Of a stretch of DNA of 64,000 nucleotides, positions 41,308 through 48,373 are shown piece after piece. The position numbers and the translations under genes are program-made. Location: NCBI RefSeq assembly GCF_000744655.1, contig NZ_JQMJ01000004.1, forward strand, positions 1,302,001-1,366,000. The letters run 5' to 3'. The notes under the pieces were generated by a model. It ran no database searches, was not told where the DNA came from, and worked only from the letters and a program-made list of their open reading frames with translations. Numbering within the stretch: position 1 is the first letter of the stretch; each line of letters starts with the position of its first letter. Origin of the DNA: Streptacidiphilus rugosus AM-16. Lineage in GTDB: Bacteria > Actinomycetota > Actinomycetes > Streptomycetales > Streptomycetaceae.

Positions 41308-42630
41308 TCACTTCGGGAGCGATCCGGCGGTCGCGCACCCCCGGCGGCGGGGCGAGCGGCGGCGCCACGAGGCCTGGCCGGTGCGTGGGCCGTTCGAGGT
41401 GAGCAGCACGGGCACGCCGAGGGCGTCGCCGACGGCCTCGGGCCAGCAGCCCGGGCGGTGCAGAGTGGCGGGGCGGGCGCGCAGCAGGTGGGCGGTGAGG
41501 CGCTGCTGCCGGTCGAGGTCGCCGGGCAGTCCGACGGAGAGGTCGCGGACCGTGCCGCCCTCCAGCGTGTACGAGTCGCACAGGCTCAGCCGTGCGGAGC
41601 GTGCGGGGGCGTCGAGGTGGGTGACGGCCAGCGCATCGGCGCCGCCCGCGGCGGCCAGCGCGTAGCGGTGGGCGACGGCGTCGAAGTGGCCCCGGCGGAA
41701 GGCGCCCTGCCAACGGCCGGCCGCGTTGTGCGGCTCGGGCAGCTCCGCGTCGAGCGCGGGGTCCTCGGTGACCAGCGGGCCGGGGCCGTGCCGGGTGGTG
41801 CAGGTGCGGACGACGCCGAGGCGGAGGGCGTCGCCCGCGATGTCCGCTCCCGCCTCGGTCAGCAGGGCGTCGGCGTTGGCGAAGGTGGTGGTGGACCAGG
41901 TGGTGTAGGGGTGGAAGCCGTACCACTCGTCCAGCAGCACGCCCTGCGCGCCCTCGAGGACGACCCGCTCCCGGCGGAGCAGGTCCGGCAGGTGGGTCTC
42001 GTCGGTGAGGCGGACCCGCTCGGCGAAGGCGCTGAACGCGACCGCGCAGTCCGCCAGGGGCGGGCCGAACTCCCCGGCCACGCCCAGCTGTTCGGCCAGC
42101 CGTTCGCGCAGCCGCCGGAGCCGGTGGTGCAGCCGCTCCGGCTCGGCGCAGTCCCCGGCGACGGGCGCCTCCTCGGGGTGCGCGAGCGCGTACGCGGCGG
42201 TCTCGCCGATGCCCATGCCGCAGGAGCCGTGGCGTCCGGCTCCGCGGGCCTGTTCGCGCAGGCGGTTGGCGAGGGCGTGGTACGGGGTGGTGAGCAGGGC
42301 GCGGCGGTCGACGGTGAGGGCGCCGAGCGGATCGGGGACGCCCAGCGAGGCCAGGTGGCGGGCCTCGGCCGCGAGCGCGAGCGGGTCGACCAGCACGAAG
42401 CGGGACAGGTGGGTCCGCACGCCCGGTACCAGGCCGCCGGAGCCGAACTGGGCGAAGGTGTGGTGCCTGCCGTCGTCGGTCACCACGTTGTGGGCCGCCT
42501 GCGCCCCGCCGTTGAAGCGCACGACGGTGTGTGCGCCCATGGCGCGGCACAGGCGGTCCACGGTGGCGCCCTTGCCGGCGTCGCCGAACCCGAGGTCGAC
42601 GACGACGGCGTGGCGCTGTTCGATCGTCAC
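41308..42630 (-). CDS. Divergent adenylosuccinate synthetase (PurA) family protein in a four-gene operon
   Basis: 440 residues. The purA fold is recognisable: N-terminal VVDLGFGDAGKGATVDRL (cf. GDEGKGK; catalytic Asp17 kept, Glu replaced by Ala18), VRFNGGAQAAHNVV with His47 (cf. GGNNAGHT), GSCGMGIGETAAYALAH, VVLEGAQGVLLDEWYGFHPYTT, TRHGPGPLVTED (cf. TRVGxGPFPTE) and FDAVAHRYALAAAGGADALAVTHLD. PurA ligates aspartate to IMP with GTP. The changed loops suggest altered base or partner; housekeeping purA is probably elsewhere. GTG start overlaps the vWA stop by four bases. See the operon finding for context. Confidence 0.85.
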   Translation of the reverse strand: MTIEQRHAVVVDLGFGDAGKGATVDRLCRAMGAHTVVRFNGGAQAAHNVVTDDGRHHTFAQFGSGGLVPGVRTHLSRFVLVDPLALAAEARHLASLGVPDPLGALTVDRRALLTTPYHALANRLREQARGAGRHGSCGMGIGETAAYALAHPEEAPVAGDCAEPERLHHRLRRLRERLAEQLGVAGEFGPPLADCAVAFSAFAERVRLTDETHLPDLLRRERVVLEGAQGVLLDEWYGFHPYTTWSTTTFANADALLTEAGADIAGDALRLGVVRTCTTRHGPGPLVTEDPALDAELPEPHNAAGRWQGAFRRGHFDAVAHRYALAAAGGADALAVTHLDAPARSARLSLCDSYTLEGGTVRDLSVGLPGDLDRQQRLTAHLLRARPATLHRPGCWPEAVGDALGVPVLLTSNGPRTGQASWRRRSPRRRGCATAGSLPK

Positions 42631-43670
42631 AGCCGGGTGTTCCCCTGGCGACCGCCTCCGCCGTCGGTCCGGTCCGTGCCGTCGCTGCGGTCGCCCTGAG
42701 CCGCCCGGCTCTGGGAGCCGAGCAGCGAGACGCCGGAGACGGCGGTCTCGCCGCCGCGGCGGGCGACCTCCGCCAGGGCGCGGCCCACGCTGTCCCCGGC
42801 GCGGGAGCCGACGTCGGCGAGGTCGGCGAGGCCTTCGTCCAGGTCGATGGCCTCCTCGCCGAGCCCGATCGTGAGCGCGATGGTCTCGCACACCGCGTCC
42901 AGGTCGTCGAGTTCGATGACGTTCTGGTGGAGCAGCGACCGCCAGCGGCCGAGGACCTCGGGGTTGCCCGCGTAGGACGCTCCCGCGGGCAGGATGTAGT
43001 AGACGTGCCAGCGGCGCTGCAGCTCCGGCAGCAGCGCGGCGAGCGGCAGGTCCTCGGGGATCCGTTCGCCGAGGACCTCGCCGACCTCGCGTGCCTTGAC
43101 CTTGCCGTAGGGCAGCTCGTCGCCGATGAGGAAGAGGTAGCCGCGGCGGCCGCGCTTCTCGAAGCAGTCGGTGGCGGTGTGCCGGGCGATGGCGTACATG
43201 GCCAGCTCGTAGGACTCGTGCATCTGTCCTCCGCCACCGCCCTCGAGGAAGATGTTGCCGAGGTTGTCGTCCATCCGGTTGTCCGACTCGAACTGCCCCA
43301 GCTGGAGCGGGACCCGGTCGCAGGTGGCGTCGCCGACCGCGCCGAAGAGGATCTGCGGGTCGCGGGTGTAACCCTTGCGGAGCAACAGCCCGAAGAGTTC
43401 CGGCAGCTTGGTCTGCAGGACGCGCGGAACGGTGCCCATCGAACCGGTGACGTCGAACAGCACGGCGACGGCGAGCGAGTCGGGGTGTTCGACGCTGTCC
43501 CTGCTCTCACGCACGGTGAGGCCGAGCGGGTCCAGGCTCGGGTGGGCCCGCCAGGTGTGCCGGGCGCCGCGCCGGGCGCGGTCGCTGTAGTCGAACGCGC
43601 CGAGGCCGCTGGCGGCGCGGTAGTCGGCGGCTGCCGTGTAGACGTCGGTGTCCCAGCGTCCGCTTCCCAT
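42627..43670 (-). CDS. von Willebrand factor type A (vWA) domain protein
   Basis: 347 residues. The vWA domain spans about 65-265: AVAVLFDVTGSMGTVPRVLQ holds a MIDAS metal site of form DxTxS (Asp73, Thr75, Ser77); later landmarks are FGAVGDATCDRVPLQLGQFE, FLEGGGGGQMHESYELAMYA and RGYLFLIGDELPYG. N-terminal residues include TAAADYRAASGLGAFDYSD. A charged, Gly/Asp/Arg-rich tail follows (QGDRSDGTDRTDGGGG). No signal peptide or membrane helix, so cytoplasmic; vWA proteins of this type act as scaffolds in multi-protein assemblies. Third gene of the operon. ATG at 43670 with GGGGGAACC upstream. Confidence 0.9.
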   Translation of the reverse strand: MGSGRWDTDVYTAAADYRAASGLGAFDYSDRARRGARHTWRAHPSLDPLGLTVRESRDSVEHPDSLAVAVLFDVTGSMGTVPRVLQTKLPELFGLLLRKGYTRDPQILFGAVGDATCDRVPLQLGQFESDNRMDDNLGNIFLEGGGGGQMHESYELAMYAIARHTATDCFEKRGRRGYLFLIGDELPYGKVKAREVGEVLGERIPEDLPLAALLPELQRRWHVYYILPAGASYAGNPEVLGRWRSLLHQNVIELDDLDAVCETIALTIGLGEEAIDLDEGLADLADVGSRAGDSVGRALAEVARRGGETAVSGVSLLGSQSRAAQGDRSDGTDRTDGGGGRQGNTRL

Positions 43671-43768
43671 GGTGGTTCCCCCAGATGTCGTCGTTCGGTC
43701 GGAGCGGTCGGGCGGTCGGGCCGTCGTGCGCGGACGGCCGGCCGGATGGGAGGCCGCCGGACGGCGGG

Positions 43769-44845
43769 TCAGGCGACGGGCAGGTGCAGGGCCCGGAAGG
43801 TGCGCGGTCCGTACAGGTGCGCCAGCAGCTGGTCGAGTTCGCCCAGCAGCTTCCAGGCGTCGTGCGGGCGGCGCGGTTCGGCGGGCAGCATGCAGCCGGC
43901 CAGGAAGGCGCGCATCTCGCGCGGGGCGCGTCCGCCCATCAGTTCGGCGATGCAGTGGCTGGCCAGGTGGATGTCGGTGGCCTCGGTGACCGGCCGCCGG
44001 TCGGCGACCTCGGGCGGATAACGGTGCCGGTGCCGCTCGACCAGGGCCGGGGCGGGTGTGCGCGGGCCCGTGGTGGCGTAGCACCAGTCGACCAGGACCA
44101 GGCCGTGCTCCTCGAGTTGGACCAGGATGTGCTCGGGCAGCACCGCGCCGTGCCGTACCCCGGTGCGGTGCGCGTGGCCGAGGGCGACCAGCAGCCTGCG
44201 CCAGATCCAGGCGGCGTCGCGCGGGTCGAGCCCGGCCGGGAAGGCGGCGCGCAGTTCGGCGAGGGTGGTGAAGCCGTCGAGCCGCAGCAGCGCGTTGACG
44301 CGGCGCGGCGCGCCGGCCGGGTCGCTCGCGTCGGCGTGCCGGAAGCTCTCCAGCAGCGTGGGCACGTAGGGGCGGAAGCGCGGGTCCCCGTGCCGGGCGA
44401 GCCAGCCGAGTGCGTGGGCCTCGCGTTCCATCAGGTCGTTGTCAGCGGCGATCCGGGAGATCTTGAGGACGGCGTCGAGTTCGTGGCCGCCGTCGCGCGG
44501 GCGGGCGCGGGCGGCGCGCAGCACCGCGACGTCCCCGGTGCCGATCAGCTCGCCGATCCGGTAGCGGTGCCGACGGGTCGTCAGCAGGTCGGCGGGCTGG
44601 GCCTGCTGGGCGGCCCTGAGCCGGTTGAGCGCGGCGCAGGCGGCGGTCGCCTCGGCGCGGTGCCCGAGCGGTGCCGTGTCCGGGTGCAGCAGCCGGGCCA
44701 GGCGCCGGTACCGCCGGGCGGCGGTGGCGGCGTCGGTCGGATAGCCGCCGAAGAGGTCGTCCGGGCCGCGGGCGGTGGCGAGGGCGGCCAGCGCCTCCTC
44801 GTAGGTGCGCGGACGCGCGGGCCGGTCCTGGGCGGGGTCGGTCAC
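43769..44845 (-). CDS. J-domain fused to a Ser/Thr pseudokinase-like domain
   Basis: 358 residues. N-terminal J-like helices with the diagnostic HPD at 54-56 (AARRYRRLARLLHPDTAPLG). From about 94 a protein-kinase fold: HRYRIGELIGTGDVAVLRAA (glycine-rich loop) and AVLKIS with the ATP-contacting Lys128. The catalytic loop reads HGAVLPEHIL (232-241) where active kinases have HRDLKPENIL; the catalytic Asp is Ala234 and the Asn is His. The DFG site is DWC (253-255). DIHLASHCIAELM resembles the following kinase helix. I infer binding or scaffolding rather than phosphotransfer. GTG start overlaps the Nudix stop by four bases. Confidence 0.82.
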   Translation of the reverse strand: MTDPAQDRPARPRTYEEALAALATARGPDDLFGGYPTDAATAARRYRRLARLLHPDTAPLGHRAEATAACAALNRLRAAQQAQPADLLTTRRHRYRIGELIGTGDVAVLRAARARPRDGGHELDAVLKISRIAADNDLMEREAHALGWLARHGDPRFRPYVPTLLESFRHADASDPAGAPRRVNALLRLDGFTTLAELRAAFPAGLDPRDAAWIWRRLLVALGHAHRTGVRHGAVLPEHILVQLEEHGLVLVDWCYATTGPRTPAPALVERHRHRYPPEVADRRPVTEATDIHLASHCIAELMGGRAPREMRAFLAGCMLPAEPRRPHDAWKLLGELDQLLAHLYGPRTFRALHLPVA

Positions 44846-45678
44846 CGGATTCCCTCCTCGCGGTCGGGGCGCAGCAGCGCCGGGTGGAGCAGCCGCGCGT
44901 CGCCCGCGCGGTAGACCTTGGCGCGCGGTCCCCCGCGGGCGTTGCCGCGCTCGGCGGTCTCGCCGGTGCTCTCGACGAAGCCGGGGACGGAGAGCACCTT
45001 GCGGTGGAAGTTGCCGGGGTGGAGCTTCTCGCCCCAGATCTCCTCGTAGACGCCGCGCAGTTCCGGGATGGTGAACTCCGACGCGAGGAAAGCGGTGGCC
45101 AGCGGCGTGTACTCGACCTTGGCGCGGGCGCGCTCCAGCGCGTCGGCGAGGATCGCGGCGTGGTCGAAGGCCAGCCCACGTCCGGCGAGCGGGGCGCTGC
45201 GAGGTTCCCGGTCACCGGTCCCACCCCCGTGAGGACCGGCGACCGGAGTCCAGACGGCGCGGGCGGCGTCGCCGCCGGCGCGCGGGTCGGGAAGGTCGGG
45301 TGCGAAGGCCAGGTAGGCCACCGAGACGACGTGCATGCGCGGGTCCCGCCCGGGCGCGCCGTAGGAGCCGAGCTGCTCCAGGTGCACCCGCTCCAGGGCC
45401 TCCCCGGTGAGTCCGGTCTCCTCGGCCAGCTCCCGGGCGGCGGCAGTGTCGAGATCCTCCTCGCCCGCCTTGACGAACCCGCCGGGCAGTGCCCAGCAGC
45501 CCTGGAAGGGCGGCTCGGCCCGCTCCACCAGCAGCACGTTGAGCCTGCCCTGACGCATGGTCAGCGCGATGATGTCGACGGTGAGCGCGATCGGCGGAAA
45601 GGCGCGCGGGTCGTAGTCCCTGAGCCACGCGGCCTCGCCCTCGCGGGAGGTGTCGGATGCGGCCGGCTGCGGACTCAT
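44842..45678 (-). CDS. NrtR-like Nudix domain transcriptional regulator/hydrolase
   Basis: 278 residues. Nudix domain about 25-170; Nudix box GGFVKAGEEDLDTAAARELAEETGL (written here in two parts: GGFVKAGEEDLDT, AAARELAEETGL). Compared with the GX5EX7REUXEEXGU rule it carries one extra residue, so hydrolysis may be weakened, as in many NrtR regulators. The C-terminal winged helix (about 190-255) shows YTPLATAFLASEFTIPELRG and VYEEIWGEKLHPGNFHRKVL, typical of NrtR. Such proteins sense ADP-ribose or NAD-related nucleotides and bind palindromic operators. First gene of the four-gene operon. ATG at 45678; the frame extends 16 codons upstream through the inverted repeat, a less likely start. Confidence 0.87.
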   Translation of the reverse strand: MSPQPAASDTSREGEAAWLRDYDPRAFPPIALTVDIIALTMRQGRLNVLLVERAEPPFQGCWALPGGFVKAGEEDLDTAAARELAEETGLTGEALERVHLEQLGSYGAPGRDPRMHVVSVAYLAFAPDLPDPRAGGDAARAVWTPVAGPHGGGTGDREPRSAPLAGRGLAFDHAAILADALERARAKVEYTPLATAFLASEFTIPELRGVYEEIWGEKLHPGNFHRKVLSVPGFVESTGETAERGNARGGPRAKVYRAGDARLLHPALLRPDREEGIR

Positions 45679-45689
45679 CGGGGCTCCAG

Positions 45690-45726
45690 TTGTTCTCTCA
45701 GTGAGTATTTCTCGATCTGAGAACAA
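45690..45726. promoter_or_regulatory. Inverted repeat upstream of the NrtR-like operon, candidate operator
   Basis: TTGTTCTC (45690-45697) is mirrored by GAGAACAA (45719-45726), and the minus strand has a small inner palindrome ACTCACTGAG between them. It lies 12-48 bases before the start codon at 45678. NrtR-type regulators commonly bind such sites in their own promoter; the link is inference. Confidence 0.5.
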
Positions 45727-45804
45727 CGTAGCGTGCAGGGCACGGCTGCGCCAGCCCCCGTGCGGCGTTTTCCACCCGGGGCCGGTCGCGGCGCGGGAGC
45801 CCGG

Positions 45805-46371
45805 TCAGTCGCGCAGCGCGGCGACGACCACCAGCACCTCTTCCGTCAACTCGGGCCCCACCGGGCCGTGCTGGTACATCAGGCGGTACCACATCGCACC
45901 GAAGACCAGATCCACGACGGTGGCCACGGGCACCCGCCAACCGTCCGACCCCTGCCGCTCCAGCACCTCGGCGAGCAGGGCGCGCCGGCCGGCGATGTAG
46001 CCGCGCATCGTCACGGCCAGCGCGGGATCGGCGAAGGCGTCCGAGCTGAGCCCGAGCAGCACGTCCGCCACGGGCGCCCTCGCGGCCAGGGCGAACGTCC
46101 CGTCGAGGAAGGCGCGCAGATCGGCGACCGGATCCGGGCCGGGCGGCGGCGCGCCGTGCGCCGCGCCGATCTCGCCCATCGCCTCCAGCAGCACCGCACC
46201 GCGCGTCGGCCACCAGCGGTAGACGGTCTGCCGGCCCACCCCGGCGGCCTCGGCGATGGCCTTCATGGTCACGGCCGCGTAGCCGTCACTGACACAGAGC
46301 GCGAGCGCGGCGTCGAGGACCGCGCGGCGGGCCGCGTCGCTGCGGGGACGCCCCAGGGGCTTCTCGTTCAT
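45805..46371 (-). CDS. TetR/AcrR family transcriptional regulator
   Basis: 188 residues. HTH at about 28-60: LCVSDGYAAVTMKAIAEAAGVGRQTVYRWWPTR (split here: VSDGYAAVTMKAIAEAAG, VGRQTVYRWWPTRG). The C-terminal domain PVADLRAFLDGTFALAAR and LVFGAMWYRLMYQHGPVG belongs to the TetR_C_11-like group. It is divergent from the SDR gene, and the shared 75-base region carries two matching palindromes, so it very likely represses both itself and the SDR. ATG at 46371. Confidence 0.92.
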   Translation of the reverse strand: MNEKPLGRPRSDAARRAVLDAALALCVSDGYAAVTMKAIAEAAGVGRQTVYRWWPTRGAVLLEAMGEIGAAHGAPPPGPDPVADLRAFLDGTFALAARAPVADVLLGLSSDAFADPALAVTMRGYIAGRRALLAEVLERQGSDGWRVPVATVVDLVFGAMWYRLMYQHGPVGPELTEEVLVVVAALRD

Positions 46372-46384
46372 GGCCGGACTTTAC

Positions 46385-46425
46385 AAGACACGATGTCTCG
46401 ATACATAATCGAGACACAATGTCTC
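46385..46425. promoter_or_regulatory. Pair of TetR-type operators between divergent genes
   Basis: Site 1 AAGACACGATGTCTC (46385-46399) and site 2 GAGACACAATGTCTC (46411-46425) share the form GAGACA-N3-TGTCTC with centres 26 bp apart. The stretch between them also forms TGTCTCGAT/ATCGAGACA. The sites cover the region just upstream of both start codons. Confidence 0.75.
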
Positions 46426-46445
46426 GTAAAGGGAGTGCGAAGGAC

Positions 46446-47171
46446 ATGTCGGAGCGCGTGGTCATTCTTGGCGGCACCTCGGGGATCGGGCTGGCCGCCG
46501 CCGAACTGCTGCTGACCAGGGGGAACGAGGTCTGGATCGCCGGAAGGGACGAGGAGCGGCTCGAACGGGCCCTCAAGGCGCTGGACGTGCCCGCGGCGAA
46601 GGGCCGCACGGTGGACGCGACGGACGAGGAGCGGCTGGCGGCGTTCTTCGCGGAGGTGGGCCCGTTCGACCACCTCGTGGTCACCCTCACCGCCAACGGC
46701 GGCGTCACCTCACTCGCCGACCTGACGGCGTCCGAGCTGCGCCGCCACCACGAGGGCAAGCTGATCCCGCATCTGCTCGCGGTCAAGGCGGCCCTCGGCA
46801 CGCTGCGCGAGGACGGCTCGGTCACCCTGGTCGGCGCGATCAGCTCGCAGCTCAGCGCCGCCGGGCTGCTCGTGCTCGCCTCGGCGAACGCGGCCGTGGA
46901 GACGGCCTCGCGGATCCTGGCGGCCGAGCTCGCGCCGCGCCGGGTGAACGCGGTCTCCCCCGGCGTGATCGACACGCCGTGGTGGGACTGGGTCCCCGAG
47001 GCGGCCAGGACCGAGACGGTCGCCGGCGCGGCGGCCGGCACCGCGGTGGGCCGACCCGGCCGGCCGGAGGAGGTCGCGCACGCGATCGCCTTCCTGGTCG
47101 AGAACACCTACACCACCGGCGTGGTGCTGCCCGTGGACGGCGGTGCCAGGCTCGGCGTCCAGCGGGGATAG
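46446..47171 (+). CDS. Short-chain dehydrogenase/reductase (SDR) family protein, atypical active site
   Basis: 241 residues. NAD(P)-binding GGTSGIG at 9-15, VWIAGRDEERLERAL, and the end VSPGVIDTPWWDWVPE, then GRPGRPEEVAHAIAFLVEN and VLPVDGGARLG place it firmly in the SDR family. The usual catalytic YxxxK is missing: the segment reads LLVLASANAAVETASRI, with no Tyr or Lys in the expected places, although the Ser region (AISSQ) is kept. The start at 46446 (ribosome site CGAAGGAC) is preferred over the ATG at 46419, which lies inside the operator. Controlled by the divergent TetR protein, presumably induced by a small molecule. Confidence 0.88.
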   Translation: MSERVVILGGTSGIGLAAAELLLTRGNEVWIAGRDEERLERALKALDVPAAKGRTVDATDEERLAAFFAEVGPFDHLVVTLTANGGVTSLADLTASELRRHHEGKLIPHLLAVKAALGTLREDGSVTLVGAISSQLSAAGLLVLASANAAVETASRILAAELAPRRVNAVSPGVIDTPWWDWVPEAARTETVAGAAAGTAVGRPGRPEEVAHAIAFLVENTYTTGVVLPVDGGARLGVQRG

Positions 47172-47292
47172 GCTGGTCAGGGCGTTGGTCGGGCGGGTCT
47201 CCGGTACGTCGGGGGCCCGCCCTCCCAGTTCCACCCGCCGGCCCACCCGCCGCTCCGCTCCGCCGCTCCACCCGCCGCTCGGAGGATCCGTG

Positions 47293-48225
47293 ATGACCGT
47301 TCAGGGCTCGCTCGCCGCCGCTCTCGCCGACGGCGTGGTCGTGCTGGACGGAGGCATGTCCAACGAACTCGCTGCCGACGGGCACGACCTGTCCGACGCG
47401 CTCTGGTCCGCGCGGCTGCTGCGCGACGCGCCGGACGCCGTGGCGGCGGTGCACCGCCGCTACTTCGCGGCCGGGGCGCAGGTCGCGATCACCGCGAGCT
47501 ACCAGGCGAGCTTCGAGGGCTTCGCCCGCGCCGGGATCGACCGCGCCGAGGCGACGGAGCTGCTGCGCCGCAGTGTCGCGCTGGCGCGCGAGGCGGCGGG
47601 CGGGACCCCGGGGCGCTGGGTCGCCGCCTCGGTCGGTCCCTACGGCGCGGTGCTGGCGGACGGCTCGGAGTACCGGGGCCGCTACGGACTGAGCCGCGCG
47701 GAGCTGCGCGCCTTCCACGCGCCGCGCGCAGAGGTGCTGGCCTCGGCGGAGCCGGACGTGCTCGCCGTCGAGACCGTCCCGGACGTGGACGAGGCGGAGG
47801 CGGCGCTGGACGCCGTCGCGGGTCTGGACGTGCCGGTCTGGCTCTCCTTCAGCGCGGCGGGGGGACGCACCCGCGCGGGCCAGCCGCTGGCCGAGGCCTT
47901 CGCGCTGGCGCGGGGCAACGACCAGGTGCTGGCGGTGGGGGTCAACTGCCTGGCCCCCGAGGAGGCCGCCGACGCGGTGGCGCTGGCGGCGGAGGTCTCC
48001 GGCAAGCCGGTGGTGGTCTACCCCAACAGCGGCGAGGGCTGGGACGCCCGCGCCCGCGCCTGGTCCGGCCCGGCGACCTTCTCGCCCGACCGCGTCACCG
48101 CCTGGCTCTCCGCCGGGGGCCGGCTGGTCGGCGGCTGCTGCCGCGTCGGCGCCGACCAGATCGCCGCGCTGGCCGACCAGGTGGACGGTCACCGGAACGC
48201 GTCGGCACAGCCGCCTCGTCCGTGA
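47293..48225 (+). CDS. mmuM: Homocysteine S-methyltransferase
   Basis: 310 residues. Motifs of the MmuM/S-methylmethionine-dependent type: VVVLDGGMSNELAADGHDLSD, ITASYQASFEGFARAG, ASVGPYGAVLADGSEYRGRY, the zinc ligands Cys in GVNCLAPE and the pair in GGCCRVGADQI, and PVVVYPNSGEGWD. It transfers a methyl group to homocysteine to give methionine without cobalamin. GGAGG 7 bases before the ATG decides the start; the frame is open 50 codons upstream as a Pro/Arg-rich shadow. No transporter partner (mmuP) adjacent. Confidence 0.94.
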   Translation: MTVQGSLAAALADGVVVLDGGMSNELAADGHDLSDALWSARLLRDAPDAVAAVHRRYFAAGAQVAITASYQASFEGFARAGIDRAEATELLRRSVALAREAAGGTPGRWVAASVGPYGAVLADGSEYRGRYGLSRAELRAFHAPRAEVLASAEPDVLAVETVPDVDEAEAALDAVAGLDVPVWLSFSAAGGRTRAGQPLAEAFALARGNDQVLAVGVNCLAPEEAADAVALAAEVSGKPVVVYPNSGEGWDARARAWSGPATFSPDRVTAWLSAGGRLVGGCCRVGADQIAALADQVDGHRNASAQPPRP

Positions 48226-48361
48226 GAGCGGCCGCGCCCGTGCCTCGGCCGGGCGGTGCCCGCTGCCGACGCACGGAACATCCCGGATCGGACGGGGTCG
48301 ACGACGGCCCCGGACCGCCGCGAGCCTGCGCATTCGCCCGTGGCAGCCGGGCCGGGCTGAC

Positions 48362-48367
48362 TATGAT
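48362..48367 (+). promoter_or_regulatory. -10 element of a leaderless promoter for the GNAT gene
   Basis: TATGAT, 6 bases before the GTG at 48374; no Shine-Dalgarno. The closest to consensus of the leaderless set in this window. Confidence 0.55.
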
Positions 48368-48373
48368 CCGCGC

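Noticed and set aside
39358-42699. Plus-strand open frame of about 1,100 codons
   Set aside because: Lies opposite acetoacetyl-CoA synthetase and the PurA-like gene; low-complexity composition and no motifs.
39176-43510. Minus-strand open frame of about 1,440 codons
   Set aside because: Same strand but a different frame from three real genes, which show complete family motifs; this frame reads as Arg/Ala/Pro-rich noise.
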